Notes under the pieces: model-generated
What the model was told of the DNA's origin: nothing
What the model saw: the letters and a program-made list of their open reading frames with translations, nothing else
Database searches by the model: none
Shown: piece after piece, positions 1 to 12,437 of the stretch
Layout of the letters: every line of letters starts with the position of its first letter
How positions within the stretch are numbered: position 1 is the stretch's first letter
Translations under genes and position numbers: made by a program
NCBI RefSeq assembly: GCF_024380015.1
Contig: NZ_CP101508.1
Coordinates: 3,162,902-3,226,901, forward strand
Origin: Photobacterium atrarenae
GTDB taxonomy: Bacteria > Pseudomonadota > Gammaproteobacteria > Enterobacterales > Vibrionaceae
Length of the DNA: 64,000 nt
Direction of reading: 5' to 3'

Positions 1-907
1 GCAATATGCGATTGTCGGCGGCCACCTGCTAGCCACCATCGATGAACTGCTTTCACCGGGTCAGGCGGTGCTGGATGCCTGGGGTGAAGCCTATGGCGTA
101 CTGGCCGATGTCTTTATCCAGCGCGAAGAAGCGATTTATCAGGAAAGCGAAAACAAGACCGGAGGATGGCGCGGCACCCGCAGCTTCACTCTGGTTGAGA
201 AACTGCGTGAGAGCGACACGATCACCAGTTTCATATTCAAGCCGGTGGACGGTGAAGCCGTCGCTGCCTACAAGCCGGGCCAGTACCTGGGTATTGTGCT
301 GCAGCCAGCCGGATTTGAGCATCAGGAAATCCGCCAGTACAGTCTTTCCGGTGCACCGCGCCCGGATCAATACCGCATATCAGTCAAACGCGAACAAGAC
401 GGCAAAGTCTCCAGCTACCTGCATGATGTGATGCAAGTCGGCGATACGGTTGAGCTGGCCCCGCCGGCCGGCGACTTTTTCCTTGAAGCCACGCCGCAAA
501 CCCCGGTTGCGCTGATTTCAGGGGGCGTCGGCTTAACTCCGACCCTGTCGATGCTGGAGAGCCTGGCCGAGCATCAAGCCGAGGTGCACTGGATCCACGC
601 CACGGAAAATGGTGCCCAGCACGCGTTTCGCCAGCATGTAATGCAACTGGCTGCGCAATCTGACCATATCACGGCACATACCTGGTATCGCGAACCGCTG
701 GCAGAGGATCGCCCGGCGGAAGATTTCCAGTACCAGGGCCTAGTTGACTTGTCGAAACTCAAGGCATCACTTGACAACCCAGCGATGCATTACTATTTCT
801 GCGGCCCGGTTGGCTTTATGCAGCATATCGCTCAACAATTGCAAGCCATGGGAGTCAGTGAAGACCGCCTGCATTACGAGTGCTTCGGTCCGCATAAAGT
901 CCTGTAA
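1..907 (+). CDS. hmp: Flavohemoprotein (nitric oxide dioxygenase), 3' part
   Basis: The 5' end lies outside the window; reading frame 2 is open from the first base. The protein detoxifies nitric oxide to nitrate in the cytoplasm using haem-bound oxygen and electrons from NADH through FAD. The first ~45 visible residues are the end of the globin domain ([17 protein letters not shown]). A ferredoxin-reductase-like module follows, with the FAD-binding RQYSLS motif, the NAD-binding GGVGLTP motif and a C-terminal YFCGPVGFM segment, and the gene ends at a TAA at 905-907. About 301 residues are visible of the usual ~395. Its promoter, where NsrR or NorR sites would be expected, is outside the window. 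It faces motX across a shared bidirectional terminator. Confidence 0.95.
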   Translation, partial: QYAIVGGHLLATIDELLSPGQAVLDAWGEAYGVLADVFIQREEAIYQESENKTGGWRGTRSFTLVEKLRESDTITSFIFKPVDGEAVAAYKPGQYLGIVLQPAGFEHQEIRQYSLSGAPRPDQYRISVKREQDGKVSSYLHDVMQVGDTVELAPPAGDFFLEATPQTPVALISGGVGLTPTLSMLESLAEHQAEVHWIHATENGAQHAFRQHVMQLAAQSDHITAHTWYREPLAEDRPAEDFQYQGLVDLSKLKASLDNPAMHYYFCGPVGFMQHIAQQLQAMGVSEDRLHYECFGPHKVL

Positions 908-1106
908 TACTAATCAAAGTAAGTCAGTGATCAGAAATAGCGCCGGAAAAATGTTTGAGAACAAGGCAGAATTTTTTGATAAGTAGTTATTCTACAATCA
1001 AAATTTCTAACGCAGTTATCGAGCATTTTAACAAGCTAGGATGACCCCTTATTTACTGCGATTGGTATAAGTTCGGCCCGCAAAAGTTGCAAGCCCCAGA
1101 AACGCA

Positions 1107-1133
1107 AAAAGAGAGGTCACTGACCTCTCTTTT
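1107..1133. terminator. Bidirectional terminator between hmp and motX
   Basis: A 9-bp stem (GAGAGGTCA / TGACCTCTC, 1111-1129) has an A-run on its left and a T-run on its right, so it can terminate both convergent genes. Confidence 0.85.
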
Positions 1134-1173
1134 ATATTCGTGTTTGTCTTGTCGTTCCTGCGATGCTACCGGC

Positions 1174-1800
1174 TTACCAGAAAGTATCACGGCGCTTGGC
1201 CCGGGCAATCACATTCCCCGGCATCCGGCTTTCCAGGCTACTGCGCAGGCGGGTTATCTGACGGTGCTTTTGGTTACTGGCGGTCACAGTGTTATACAGC
1301 CAGCGGTAGGCATCTTCAAAGTCCAGCGGGCTGCCGTAATCTCTGAGCAGCAACTCTGCCAGCTGGATCCGGGCATCGACATGCCCCATAGCTGCAGCTT
1401 CGCGTAAGTACGGGATCGCCCGCTCCTGATCCTGCTGCACCAGCGTCCCGGTGGCATAATAGCGCCCGAGTTGCTCCAGTGCGGCTGGCGAGCCCTGATG
1501 CGCAGCCGACTGCATGTAATACACGCCCAGCTCGACATCCCGCGCAACACACACGCCCCAGGCTAACATGTCCCCATAGAGAAACTGATACGCCGGAGAT
1601 TCGACCCGGATGGCCCTTGCTTCAATATCCTGGACCAGCTGGCAATCATCCGCCTCGACCCGTTGCAAATGGCTATTTTGTTCGAACAGACGGTTCAGCT
1701 CATTGTCGGTATACACAGGCACTGCTTCACCGACATCTTCCAATGCATGTGCAGGTGTTGCAGCCAGCCATGTAAAAAGAAGCAGGGTACGCAGTTTCAT
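1174..1800 (-). CDS. motX: Sodium-type polar flagellar motor protein MotX
   Basis: MotX forms the T ring of the Na+-driven polar flagellar motor with MotY in the periplasm and is needed to hold the PomAB stator. The 208-residue product begins with a cleavable signal peptide (MKLRTLLLFTWLAATPAHA). It contains Sel1/TPR-like helical repeats, for example AAHQGSPAALEQLGRYYATG and AAAMGHVDARIQLAELLL, and cysteines near residues 53 and 83. The length (~211 in Vibrio parahaemolyticus), the signal peptide and the position directly after purA match Vibrio motX. The alternative is a generic Sel1-repeat protein, but synteny makes MotX the better call. The ATG start at 1800 gives the signal peptide its full n-region. 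Confidence 0.85.
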   Translation of the reverse strand: MKLRTLLLFTWLAATPAHALEDVGEAVPVYTDNELNRLFEQNSHLQRVEADDCQLVQDIEARAIRVESPAYQFLYGDMLAWGVCVARDVELGVYYMQSAAHQGSPAALEQLGRYYATGTLVQQDQERAIPYLREAAAMGHVDARIQLAELLLRDYGSPLDFEDAYRWLYNTVTASNQKHRQITRLRSSLESRMPGNVIARAKRRDTFW

Positions 1801-1982
1801 GTAAACTTCTCTGTTGAACCGTAGTTATCTTATCGGCGGCCCGGGATCAGACTTTAATCACTTTAGCAGAAAATCGGCATTTTTTTGCCGCTACTTTTTG
1901 AGGCCATCGCGAAAGATTTGACGCAACAATGTCCGGTCAACTCTGGGAGCAATATCTAGTCATTGTCTGGGCGGCAGGTATA

Positions 1983-2010
1983 AAAAAACCAACCCCGCAG
2001 GGTTGGTTTT
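1983..2010 (-). terminator. purA terminator
   Basis: AAAACCAACCC and GGGTTGGTTTT pair around a short GC-rich loop, and a T-run follows on the minus strand, about 55 bp after the purA stop. Confidence 0.85.
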
Positions 2011-2063
2011 CTCTTTACCGTCACCGAAGGTGAGAGCACATCAGGGACGACCACCCGTGGCAA

Positions 2064-3413
<1,350 letters not shown>

Positions 3414-3502
3414 CTAGCACCTTCACCGTCGCCTTGCAGTCATTTTTTAACCATGGGTAATATTTTTGTCCGAAGGGCGTCACGATTGCAGGTTAGGCTA
3501 TT

Positions 3503-3697
3503 TTACATACGACTGTACATCATGTAAGCAATCACGCTGCCCGCCGCCACCAGACACCCGCCAATCCGCCGTAAAGTGTTGTCATTCTGCTGACTTAGCT
3601 GGCTGACCATCTCGCGCCAGCCTCGCGGGGCCAACAGCGGTCCCAACCCTTCAAACACCATGACCAGCCCAAAAGCCAGCCAAATCGTATCACTCAT
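3503..3697 (-). CDS. Small inner-membrane DUF2065 protein (YjeT-like)
   Basis: A 64-residue protein that starts MSDTIWLAFGLVMVFEGL and has two predicted membrane helices (about residues 2-20 and 43-62) around a short basic loop. Sequence and position between hflC and purA match E. coli YjeT (65 aa). The function is unknown. An ATG four codons upstream (3709) also lies in frame. I prefer 3697 because it matches the family N-terminus, though the ribosome site in front of either start is weak. Confidence 0.8.
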   Translation of the reverse strand: MSDTIWLAFGLVMVFEGLGPLLAPRGWREMVSQLSQQNDNTLRRIGGCLVAAGSVIAYMMYSRM

Positions 3698-3779
3698 GGT
3701 TTCACCCATCTTCTCTATTGACTCTCATTGTCCTGCGCAAGCTTAACTTCTTACCGCAGCAACGTCATACGCCAGACAA

Positions 3780-3809
3780 AAAAAAGACAAGGCCGCGGCC
3801 TTGTCTTTT
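3780..3809 (-). terminator. Terminator after hflC
   Basis: A perfect inverted repeat, AAAAGACAAGGCC / GGCCTTGTCTTTT (3782-3809), runs into a T-rich stretch on the minus strand. It separates hflKC from the downstream DUF2065-purA genes, which therefore need read-through or their own promoter. Confidence 0.8.
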
Positions 3810-3826
3810 GATGTTTCGACAAGCAA

Positions 3827-4813
3827 TTACTGCACGCCGTTGGCTTCTTTCATGTACTTGAAAAAGTCGCTGTTCGGATCCACCACCAGCACATCATTCT
3901 TCGACTTGAAGCTGTTCTCATAAGCTTTCAGGGAACGCAGGAAGTTATAGAACTCCGGATCCTTATTGAAAGCGGCCGAGTAGATCTCAGCGGTTCTCGC
4001 ATCTGCCGTACCGCGAACCATCCGCGCTTCACGATCCGCCTCAGACAGGATCTTCGCCACTTCTAGCTCGGACTGGGCACGAATAACCTCAGCTTTCTCG
4101 CGGCCCTGAGAGCGGTGCTTCCGGGCCACCGACTCACGCTCAGCGCGCATCCGACGATAGATCGACTCACTGATCTCATCCGGCAGGTTGATTTTCTTCA
4201 TCCGGAAATCAACCACTTCAACACCCAAGTCTTTCATGGCACTGACTTTGGTATCGGCCAGAACATTGGCCATAATCTGATCACGCTGACCTTCAATCTC
4301 TTTGCGCGGCGCAACTTCAGCAACAATTTCTGTTGCCGGGGCATCCGCCAGTTCAGGACTGACCGAGCCCAGCGCATCGCTGTCTGGACCGGAGACGATC
4401 TGCTTGATTTCACGCGAACCGATTTCCGAGCGCAGACTGTCAACCACTTTACGCTTCAGCAGTGCTTCGGCCGTCGAGACATTGCCGCCACCTGTGGTCA
4501 GGTAGTACTGGCCGAAATCTTTAATTCGCCACTTCAGGTAAGTATCAATAATGACGTCTTTTTTCTCAGACGTGACGAAGCGGTCGGCCTGATCGTCCAT
4601 CGTCTGGATACGAGCATCCAGCATCCGGACCCGGTCAAACACAGGCACTTTGAAATGCAGGCCGGGCTCATAAATCCGCGCGATTTCATTGTTGTCTTTT
4701 AGGATCCGACCAAAACGGACGACGATACCGCGCTCGCCTTCCTTCACCACGAACATTGACATCAGCAATGCTGCGATAAAGATGACAATCACTGGGATCA
4801 TTAACTTACGCAT
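3827..4813 (-). CDS. hflC: FtsH protease modulator HflC
   Basis: SPFH-family protein that forms a large periplasm-facing cage with HflK around the membrane protease FtsH and limits its access to membrane substrates. The 328-residue protein has one N-terminal membrane helix (about residues 5-23), then the SPFH/band-7 domain (GERGIVVRFGRI at ~28) and a long charged helix with RMRAERESVARKHRSQG. Size matches E. coli HflC (334). The ATG at 4813 is 2 bp after the hflK stop, so translation is probably coupled. Confidence 0.96.
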   Translation of the reverse strand: MRKLMIPVIVIFIAALLMSMFVVKEGERGIVVRFGRILKDNNEIARIYEPGLHFKVPVFDRVRMLDARIQTMDDQADRFVTSEKKDVIIDTYLKWRIKDFGQYYLTTGGGNVSTAEALLKRKVVDSLRSEIGSREIKQIVSGPDSDALGSVSPELADAPATEIVAEVAPRKEIEGQRDQIMANVLADTKVSAMKDLGVEVVDFRMKKINLPDEISESIYRRMRAERESVARKHRSQGREKAEVIRAQSELEVAKILSEADREARMVRGTADARTAEIYSAAFNKDPEFYNFLRSLKAYENSFKSKNDVLVVDPNSDFFKYMKEANGVQ

Positions 4814-4815
4814 AA

Positions 4816-5976
4816 TTAATATCTCCCCTGACGGCCAGTATCACCACGTGGGGTCGGCGATACAGGATCGGAATTTTCTACTTTCTCCAGCTCAATACCA
4901 TAGGTACCGGATGGCGTCGTGCTTTTCGGCTGGCTGCTCTGGCCTGACTGATTCATCAGCTTGTCCAGGGGCAGGTACAGCAGGTTACCGCTCGAATTCG
5001 AGTCGATCATCACCTTGCTGGTGCTGCCGTAAACACGCTCCATGGTTTCCAGGTACAGACGATTGCGCGTCACTTCCTGGGCCGCCAGGTATTCCGGCAA
5101 CAGTTTTTCAAACTGCGCCACTTCACCCAACGCACCATTGATCACCCGCTCCGAGTAACCTTGCGCTTCTTTCTTCAGACGCTCAGCACGACCGGTTGCT
5201 TTGGGCAAAATGTCGTTGCTGTAAGCTTCTGCCTCACGCACAAATCGCTCTTCATCCTCACGGGCCGCGATAGCGTCATCAAACGCATCTTTGACCGCTT
5301 CCGGCGGACGCGCCGACTGGAAGTTCACATCCACCACCAAAATACCCATGTCGTACTTGCTGATGATTTGCTCGATCTCTTGTTGCGTCTTCGAACGGAT
5401 CACCTGACGACCTGTGGTCAGTGTCTCATCCATGCTCGAATCCCCGATCACCGCACGCAATGCAGAATCCGTCGCCTGACGCAGGCTGTCATCGGCATTG
5501 GTGACACTGAACAGGTACTTGTTGGCATCCGACACGCGGTACTGAACATCCATTTCGACTTTCAGCACGTTTTCATCTTTGGTCAGCATCAAGCCCGAGC
5601 TACGCAGCGAACGGATCGCCTGCACGTTAACCGGCTCAACTTCATCAATGAAGGTTGGTTTCCAGTTCAGGCCCGGATCCACCATCTCGTAAAACTTACC
5701 GAAGCGCAGAACCACGCCCCGCTCAGCTTCGCCGATGGTGTAAAAACCGGAAAATCCCCAGACAGCGGCTGCCAGCACGGCAATCGCCCCCAGACCCGCA
5801 GCCCCGCCACCCGACGAAGGACCTCTCTTATTCCCCAAAATACCACCAAACTTACGACTCAGTTTTGAGAAAACCTCATCGAGATCAGGCGGCCCTTGAT
5901 CACGACCGCCGCGATTATTATTCCCCCAAGGGTCTTTATCACGGCCACCGTTGTTACCAGGCTCATTCCACGCCAT
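4816..5976 (-). CDS. hflK: FtsH protease modulator HflK
   Basis: Partner of HflC in the FtsH-HflKC complex. The 386-residue protein has a Gly/Asn/Asp-rich cytoplasmic N-terminus (WGNNNRGGRDQGPPDL), a membrane helix at about residues 60-82 and an SPFH domain starting near GEAERGVVLRFGKF. The central part carries FDDAIAAREDEERFVREAEAY, typical of HflK. The C-terminal tail is low-complexity and polar. It is co-transcribed with hflX upstream (57-bp gap) and hflC downstream. Confidence 0.96.
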   Translation of the reverse strand: MAWNEPGNNGGRDKDPWGNNNRGGRDQGPPDLDEVFSKLSRKFGGILGNKRGPSSGGGAAGLGAIAVLAAAVWGFSGFYTIGEAERGVVLRFGKFYEMVDPGLNWKPTFIDEVEPVNVQAIRSLRSSGLMLTKDENVLKVEMDVQYRVSDANKYLFSVTNADDSLRQATDSALRAVIGDSSMDETLTTGRQVIRSKTQQEIEQIISKYDMGILVVDVNFQSARPPEAVKDAFDDAIAAREDEERFVREAEAYSNDILPKATGRAERLKKEAQGYSERVINGALGEVAQFEKLLPEYLAAQEVTRNRLYLETMERVYGSTSKVMIDSNSSGNLLYLPLDKLMNQSGQSSQPKSTTPSGTYGIELEKVENSDPVSPTPRGDTGRQGRY

Positions 5977-6033
5977 TATAGAACTCCATCAATATGATAT
6001 GACGACAGTTTTTCTTATTACTCTAGCAGCCCA

Positions 6034-7323
6034 TCAGGCTACGATAAAGTCATCTAACGCTGTACTTTCTCTTTTTTGCAGCCGGGACCACTCCGCCAGC
6101 GGGATGCGAATCTCCACCGTCAGGCTGCCATCCGGCTCATATTCTTCCCGCACAATGCACCCCAGTTGGTAAAATTTACTGCGATAACGCCCAATCAGAT
6201 GCGGCGGTAAACACAGGGTATGTTTTACCATGGCGCCGGACAGGCGCTCCGTCAGGGCTTCGAACAGCAGATCAATCCCCTGCCCGGCCATCGCGGAGAC
6301 CCAGACCCGGCGCGGCATGCCGTCATCGTCGCGCTCAATCCGCGGCGCCGCCCCTTCCAGGCAGTCAATCTTATTCATGACTACCAGGGTCGGCACCTCA
6401 GCCGCGTCAATCTCTTCCAGCACATTGTCGACCGCCTCAATGTTCTCGCGAAAACGATCATCACTGGCATCAACGACATGCAACAGCAAGCTGGCATCCT
6501 GGGTTTCTTTCAGGGTCGCTTTAAACGCAGCCACCAGATCGTGCGGCAGATGCCGGATAAATCCGACCGTATCGGCCAGGATCGTGGTCCCGACATCCGC
6601 AACGTCAATCTTGCGCAGCGTTGGATCCAGGGTTGCAAACAACTGATCGGCCGCATACACCCCGGCGTCCGTCACCCGGTTGAACAGGGTCGACTTCCCG
6701 GCGTTGGTATACCCCACCAGCGAGATCGTCGGGATTTCGGCCCGGTTTCTCGCCCGGCGGCCCTGATCGCGCTGCTTGGCCACTTTATCCAGCCGTCGCA
6801 GGATGGTTTTGATCCGCTCACGCAACAGACGGCGGTCTGTTTCCAGCTGGGTTTCACCCGGCCCACGCAGACCAATCCCGCCTTTTTGACGCTCAAGGTG
6901 GGTCCAGCCCCGGATCAATCGGGTTGAGATGTGGCGTAGCTGCGCCAGTTCAACTTGCAGTTTACCTTCGTGAGTGCGCGCCCGCTGCGCAAAGATATCG
7001 AGGATCAGACCCGTACGATCCAACACCCGGCATTTACAGATCCGCTCCAGATTCCGCTCTTGCGCTGGAGAGAGGGAGTGGTTGAATATGACGATCTCGG
7101 CCTCTTCGGCCCGAACCGCATCGGCAATTTCCTGTGCTTTACCTTCTCCCACGTAATACTTAGGGTGGGGAGCATTACGACTGCCTGTGATCACACGCAA
7201 CGCATTGACTCCCGCGGAGGAGACCAGCATTTCGAACTCGCTTAGGTCTTCCCATTCCCCTTCTTGCGTGAAGTTGATATGAACAAGAATAGCCTGCTCG
7301 CCGGCTTCATAACGGTCAAACAA
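6034..7323 (-). CDS. hflX: Ribosome-associated GTPase HflX
   Basis: GTPase that binds the 50S subunit and splits stalled 70S ribosomes after heat shock. The 429-residue protein has an N-terminal HflX domain with GGIGLRGPGETQLETDRR, then the G domain with G1 (GYTNAGKST), G3 (DTVGFIRHLPH) and G4 (NKID). The start codon is TTG (7323), giving MFDRYEAGEQA as in E. coli, with a good AAGGAG eight bases upstream. It lies 29 bp after hfq, the order conserved across enterobacteria and vibrios. Confidence 0.96.
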   Translation of the reverse strand: MFDRYEAGEQAILVHINFTQEGEWEDLSEFEMLVSSAGVNALRVITGSRNAPHPKYYVGEGKAQEIADAVRAEEAEIVIFNHSLSPAQERNLERICKCRVLDRTGLILDIFAQRARTHEGKLQVELAQLRHISTRLIRGWTHLERQKGGIGLRGPGETQLETDRRLLRERIKTILRRLDKVAKQRDQGRRARNRAEIPTISLVGYTNAGKSTLFNRVTDAGVYAADQLFATLDPTLRKIDVADVGTTILADTVGFIRHLPHDLVAAFKATLKETQDASLLLHVVDASDDRFRENIEAVDNVLEEIDAAEVPTLVVMNKIDCLEGAAPRIERDDDGMPRRVWVSAMAGQGIDLLFEALTERLSGAMVKHTLCLPPHLIGRYRSKFYQLGCIVREEYEPDGSLTVEIRIPLAEWSRLQKRESTALDDFIVA

Positions 7324-7352
7324 GCAATCAACTCCTTATTGAAGAATGCAAA

Positions 7353-7634
<282 letters not shown>

Positions 7635-7707
7635 TTATTTGTTTGTAGTTGTATTTAGCAACGAACAACATTAAAAATACGCAAAACAGTGTGAGTATAC
7701 ACGCGAA

Positions 7708-8643
7708 TCAAACGCCACATCTAACTGAGTTTGTGACGGTTTGTAACGCAGTCTCCACATCACTGCTATCCAACCACGTCAAATCTTTCCAGCTTCTGAG
7801 CCAGGTAATTTGACGTTTCGCCAATTGACGGGTCGCGCAGATTCCACGGAACACCGCTTCGTCTAAATCACCGTTCCCGTCCAAGTATTCCCACATCTGT
7901 CGGTATCCTACACAGCGTATCGACGGCAAATCCGGATGGAGATCACCTCGCTCATACAAAGCACGAACTTCCTGTTCAAAACCGGCTTCGATCATGTTGG
8001 CGAAACGCTGTTCAATCCTCTGATGCAGGACAGCCCTGTCCTTGGGGGTTATTGCAAACTGATGAACCTTATACGGCAAAGACTCACCCTGGGTTTTCGT
8101 CAGCTCAGTTAAAGTTTTACCCGAAATACGGAAAACTTCCAATGCCCGAGACAAACGCTGCGGATCATTCGGGTGGATCCGAGCGCCTGAGACCGGATCA
8201 ATCCGCACCAATTCCTCATGCAGTGCCTGCCACCCTTTTTCTTCTGCTTCACGTTCAATCGCCGCCCGAATCTCAGGATCGGCCGCCGGCAAAGGGGACA
8301 AGCCTTCCAGCAAGGCTTTGTAATACAACATGGTACCACCAACCAGCAGAGGAATCCGTCCATCTGCCACTATATCAGCCATTTCTTTCAGTGCATCAGC
8401 ACGAAAGTCTGCAGCTGAATAACTTTGCGCTGGATCACGAATATCTATCAGGCGGTGCGGTGCCAGAGAGAGTTCCCGGGCATCCGGCTTGGCTGTGCCG
8501 ATATCCATCCCCTTATAAATAAGGGCGGAATCAACACTTATCAACTCCACCGGTAGCTGTTGACGCAAACGAATGGCCAGATCGGTTTTTCCCGATGCGG
8601 TCGGCCCCATTAAAAAAATGGCCTGTGGTTGTGGCTTAGTCAT
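7708..8643 (-). CDS. miaA: tRNA dimethylallyltransferase MiaA
   Basis: Transfers a dimethylallyl group to N6 of A37 in tRNAs that read UNN codons. The 311-residue protein has the P-loop GPTASGKT (about residues 13-20), [16 protein letters not shown], and [13 protein letters not shown]. The ATG start at 8643 overlaps the last 8 bp of mutL, implying translational coupling. Length is as in E. coli (316). Confidence 0.97.
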   Translation of the reverse strand: MTKPQPQAIFLMGPTASGKTDLAIRLRQQLPVELISVDSALIYKGMDIGTAKPDARELSLAPHRLIDIRDPAQSYSAADFRADALKEMADIVADGRIPLLVGGTMLYYKALLEGLSPLPAADPEIRAAIEREAEEKGWQALHEELVRIDPVSGARIHPNDPQRLSRALEVFRISGKTLTELTKTQGESLPYKVHQFAITPKDRAVLHQRIEQRFANMIEAGFEQEVRALYERGDLHPDLPSIRCVGYRQMWEYLDGNGDLDEAVFRGICATRQLAKRQITWLRSWKDLTWLDSSDVETALQTVTNSVRCGV

Positions 8644-10729
8644 AGTTAAATGCTTCTACTGCTGCGCGGACATCGACCGGACGCAACAGGTGTGAATAAT
8701 AATGTTCAAGGGTCTCGCCCCACAATTGCTCCAGCTCAGCCACCAGCTGAATCGCCTGGGACAAACTGAATGTAGCGGCGGGGATCACAAGTTGGCCGGC
8801 AAGCCACTCCAGCAGAGGTTCCCAGCCCTGAGCGTCCGGGTCCTCCGCCACGCTGGCCAGATAATCGAGCAGCGCCGGCAGCAGTTGCTGCAGGTTCTGC
8901 TGGCGTAGCGGCAGGCAGACCGACATCACGATCAAGCCGCTTTTTCCTTTGGCTTTTAGCTGGATGCCTAACTGTTTAAGCAGCAGGGCATGCTGTTCTG
9001 CACAGGCGATCATCGCCGGCTCTGCCGGCAGCGCATGCGGGATCAGCAAAGGTTGTGCTTTCAGCCCTTCGCCCTGCGCCTGGCGCAGCTGGCCTTTATA
9101 CCGCAGTCGCTGGGCATAATCGAGCGATAACAACGCCAATCCGCCGTCTCGGTTGAGCAGTAAATAGCGCTGCTCGACCAGGCACAGCGCTTTGCCCAGC
9201 CCGGCGCAGGGATAATCAGTAACCGGCGCACAAGCGCCACTGGCCGAAGCAGCCGCTACACGAGGTGTCGCAGCAAGCGGTGTCTCAGCCGGTGTACCCG
9301 GTGCCGATGCTGGACGCTCGTATGGAATTGATTCCAGGTTCCGCTCCGGAGACTCCGGCTGCGCCGGGGTCTGCATGAGCTGCTGGTAGGCATGGACTTC
9401 TTGCTTGGAGGGAGTCTCGCTGCCGTAGTGACGAGCGCGACCCGAAGCCGTGCCCCCCGAGTCCTGGCGATGGGCGGGATACGACGCGGCCGCACGTGAT
9501 TCGCTACGACGATCCGACGCGCTGCGATTTCGCGGCGTCTCGGCCGCTGGCATCCATTCACTGGCCTGAGCTTTATTCGGATAATCCGGCGTCCGGGCGA
9601 TCGCCGCCATCATAGACGTCGGAGCACACTCCGCCGGTTCGGACGGTTCAGAAACCTGTGGCACCGGAGTGTCATAGTTCGCCCGGGCACTGGCCCGGGT
9701 CGGCGCCTGGTATTGCGCGCTCGGCTCGGCCAGAGATTGCTGCAACGCACTCTGCAGCCCCTGGCAAATAAAGTCATGTACCAGACGTGCCTGGTGAAAA
9801 CGCACCTCATGCTTAGCCGGATGGACATTGACATCCACCTGATGCGGATCAACCTCGATATAGAGCACATAAGCGGCATACTGTTCGCCAGACAGAGTGC
9901 CCTCATACGCCTGACGAATGGCGTGGTTGATCAGTTTGTCCTTCATCATCCGGCCATTGACGTAGCAATACTGGATATCGTTCTGGGCCCGGGCACCTTG
10001 CGGACTACAGATCCACCCCGACAGCTTCAGATCACCGTGTTCGAGTTCCACCGCCAGGGCATGGTTCAGAAATGCACTGCCGCATACCGCGGCCAGCCGG
10101 CGCTCCTGTTGGAGCTGGGTTTGCGCGGCACGATACTGGCGGATAGTTTTGCCGTTATGGCGCACATTAATCGTGACATCAAACCGACTCAGCGCGATCC
10201 GCTTGAGCAGCTCGTCAATGTGGCCGAATTCAGTTTTTTCAGTGCGGAGAAACTTACGCCGTGCCGGGGTATTGAAAAACAGATCCAGCACTTCCAGCGT
10301 GGTGCCGACCGGGTGGGCCGCCGGCTTGAGCGTGACTTCCATCTCCCGCCCTTCAGCATACGCAGCCCAGGCTTCTTCCTGCGCCGCCGTGCGAGAGGTC
10401 AGGGTCAGCCGGGAGACTGAGCTGATACTGGCCAGCGCCTCGCCACGAAAGCCGAGACTGGCTATCGCCTCCAGATCATCCAGCGTCGCAATCTTGGAGG
10501 TTGCATGGCGGCTCAGCGCCAGCTGGAGCTCATCTTTGGGGATCCCTTTGCCGTTATCCCGGATCCGGATCGTCCGGCTGCCACCCTTATCGATATCAAT
10601 CTCAATGCGGGTTGCACCGGCATCCAGGCTGTTTTCCACCAGCTCTTTCACCACCGATGCCGGACGTTCAACCACTTCCCCCGCCGCGATTTGGTTTGCC
10701 AGGCGGGCCGGCAAGATCTGAATAGGCAT
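8636..10729 (-). CDS. mutL: DNA mismatch repair protein MutL
   Basis: Links MutS mismatch recognition to MutH and UvrD in methyl-directed repair. The 697-residue protein has the GHKL ATPase motifs [15 protein letters not shown] and [13 protein letters not shown], and the transducer segment NTPARRKF. A long, poorly conserved, Ala/Ser/Pro-rich linker spans about 340-500 before the C-terminal dimerisation domain. The endonuclease motif of non-MutH organisms (DQHAxxE) is not seen, as expected for a gammaproteobacterium. It is longer than E. coli MutL (615), mostly in the linker. It begins 2 bp after amiB and overlaps miaA. Confidence 0.97.
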   Translation of the reverse strand: MPIQILPARLANQIAAGEVVERPASVVKELVENSLDAGATRIEIDIDKGGSRTIRIRDNGKGIPKDELQLALSRHATSKIATLDDLEAIASLGFRGEALASISSVSRLTLTSRTAAQEEAWAAYAEGREMEVTLKPAAHPVGTTLEVLDLFFNTPARRKFLRTEKTEFGHIDELLKRIALSRFDVTINVRHNGKTIRQYRAAQTQLQQERRLAAVCGSAFLNHALAVELEHGDLKLSGWICSPQGARAQNDIQYCYVNGRMMKDKLINHAIRQAYEGTLSGEQYAAYVLYIEVDPHQVDVNVHPAKHEVRFHQARLVHDFICQGLQSALQQSLAEPSAQYQAPTRASARANYDTPVPQVSEPSEPAECAPTSMMAAIARTPDYPNKAQASEWMPAAETPRNRSASDRRSESRAAASYPAHRQDSGGTASGRARHYGSETPSKQEVHAYQQLMQTPAQPESPERNLESIPYERPASAPGTPAETPLAATPRVAAASASGACAPVTDYPCAGLGKALCLVEQRYLLLNRDGGLALLSLDYAQRLRYKGQLRQAQGEGLKAQPLLIPHALPAEPAMIACAEQHALLLKQLGIQLKAKGKSGLIVMSVCLPLRQQNLQQLLPALLDYLASVAEDPDAQGWEPLLEWLAGQLVIPAATFSLSQAIQLVAELEQLWGETLEHYYSHLLRPVDVRAAVEAFNYD

Positions 10730-10731
10730 AA

Positions 10732-12432
10732 TTAACTTCTAGGTATCGTGAGCGTTTGGCCAACGGCCAGTGTATCTGAGCTTAGCTGATTCGCCTCACG
10801 AATACGACTGATACTCACCCCATAGCGGGTCGCTATTTTACCCAGAAACTCCCCGCGTTTCACGGTATGGGTCAACGCCTTCGGGGCCTCGACTATAATT
10901 TTCAGCGTCTGCCCGATCGCTAGCTCGTCCGAGCGTAACCGGTTGGCTTGGCGAATACTGGCCACCGTCACCCCGTAGTTGTCGGCGATCTTGCCCAGGT
11001 ATTCCCCCCGCTTGACTTGATGTGTCACGGTGCGGATGCGCGCCGGAGGCGTCGCTGGGCGAGCCGGGGGGGACACAGCGATCCGGGCATTGGGGATTTG
11101 CAGAACCTGGCCGATGCGCAGGGTGTTGCTCTTAAGGTTATTAGCCTGCTTGAGTGCTGCTGTGGAAGTGCCGTAGCGGGCAGCAATCACACTCAGCGAC
11201 TGGCCTCGGCTCACCGTATGTTTGACGCCATTTTTCCGGGCTGCGAACAGCGTACCTTCCGGCGGCTTTTCATTGAAATACGCCAGAACCCCTTTGTACA
11301 CGGCATTGGCCAGTTTATTCTGGTGCGAACGGGTGTTGAGGAGGCGCTCTTCCTTTGGATTGGTAATAAATCCGGTTTCGACCAGCAAGGACGGGATATC
11401 GGGTGACTTTAACACCGCCAGGCTGGCATGTGCCGGCTTGCTCTTGTGCAAGGTGGTCACTCTGCTGAGCTCTTTCAGCACCCGCGAGGCAACATCGTAG
11501 CCCTCTTTCTGGGAGTGACTGAACTGGAGATCCAACACCGCCATACTCAGGTACTGATCATCATTGCCCCCCGTCAGCACATCACCACCACCGAGCAATT
11601 CCGACTGCTTCTCGTGTTGCTCCAGCCAGCGCCCGATCTCAGTATTGGCACGGCGGGTATTGAGCACCCAGACCGAGGCTCCGCGCGGTTGCGGCTTATG
11701 AAACCCATCCGCATGGATGGACACCAGCAGGTGGGCCTTGTTTTTACGAGCGATTTCCGAGCGCTTATTGAGATTCACAAAATAATCGCCCCGCCGGGTC
11801 AGGACCGCTTTCATCCCCGGGGTCGCATTGATCTTGGCCGCAACCTTTTTTGAGATATCCAGGGTGACATTTTTCTCGTATTTCCGGCTCGGGCCGATCG
11901 AGCCAGGATCCTCACCGCCGTGTCCGGCATCAATCGCGACGATAATGTCCTCGGTGCCGTACGGCAGCAGTGCTTCGCGATTCTGGCTGACCGGCTTCTT
12001 TGGCGCCGGCTTTGCTTTGCTCGCGGTTTTCTGGTGGGGCAGATCCAGCACCAAGCGGTGACCATAATGCCCATCCGGCGTGGGTGCCAGCTTGAAGATC
12101 GTCGGATCGGTGCCGGCCTTGGTCTCAAACACCAAACGGTAAGTCCCGGACGCCGGCGCGCTGCTGCTGCGAATTTTCGTCAGCACCGCGCTGTCTTTCA
12201 CGTTGACCGGCAACTTGGTTTTCAGCTCGGTATCTTTGAGATCGACAACCAGACGATTGGGCTTGGTCAGGGTGAAGTAAGTAAACGCAACTTCATCCTG
12301 CACATCGAGCACCACTCGTGTCTCATCCGGGGCAGGCCAGACACGAATACTTTTTAGCTCGTTGGCCCAGGCCCACGAGCTGCACATTCCTGCTCCTACA
12401 ATCAATATCGGCAATAGAGATCGAAATGACAT
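10732..12432 (-). CDS. amiB: N-acetylmuramoyl-L-alanine amidase AmiB-like with three LysM domains
   Basis: Periplasmic zinc amidase that cuts the stem peptide from MurNAc and splits daughter cells. It has a signal peptide ([21 protein letters not shown]), an AMIN domain (~residues 25-130), and an Amidase_3 domain with [15 protein letters not shown] (Zn His), the Glu in the following helix (YEKNVTLDI), [10 protein letters not shown] (Zn His) and [12 protein letters not shown] (catalytic Glu). Three C-terminal LysM repeats follow ([39 protein letters not shown]). Start choice is uncertain: the ATG at 12432 gives 566 residues, while GTG at 12444 would overlap tsaE by 7 bp and lengthen the signal peptide. 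E. coli AmiB lacks LysM; the tail fits Vibrio forms. Confidence 0.93.
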   Translation of the reverse strand: MSFRSLLPILIVGAGMCSSWAWANELKSIRVWPAPDETRVVLDVQDEVAFTYFTLTKPNRLVVDLKDTELKTKLPVNVKDSAVLTKIRSSSAPASGTYRLVFETKAGTDPTIFKLAPTPDGHYGHRLVLDLPHQKTASKAKPAPKKPVSQNREALLPYGTEDIIVAIDAGHGGEDPGSIGPSRKYEKNVTLDISKKVAAKINATPGMKAVLTRRGDYFVNLNKRSEIARKNKAHLLVSIHADGFHKPQPRGASVWVLNTRRANTEIGRWLEQHEKQSELLGGGDVLTGGNDDQYLSMAVLDLQFSHSQKEGYDVASRVLKELSRVTTLHKSKPAHASLAVLKSPDIPSLLVETGFITNPKEERLLNTRSHQNKLANAVYKGVLAYFNEKPPEGTLFAARKNGVKHTVSRGQSLSVIAARYGTSTAALKQANNLKSNTLRIGQVLQIPNARIAVSPPARPATPPARIRTVTHQVKRGEYLGKIADNYGVTVASIRQANRLRSDELAIGQTLKIIVEAPKALTHTVKRGEFLGKIATRYGVSISRIREANQLSSDTLAVGQTLTIPRS

Positions 12433-12437
12433 CCTGA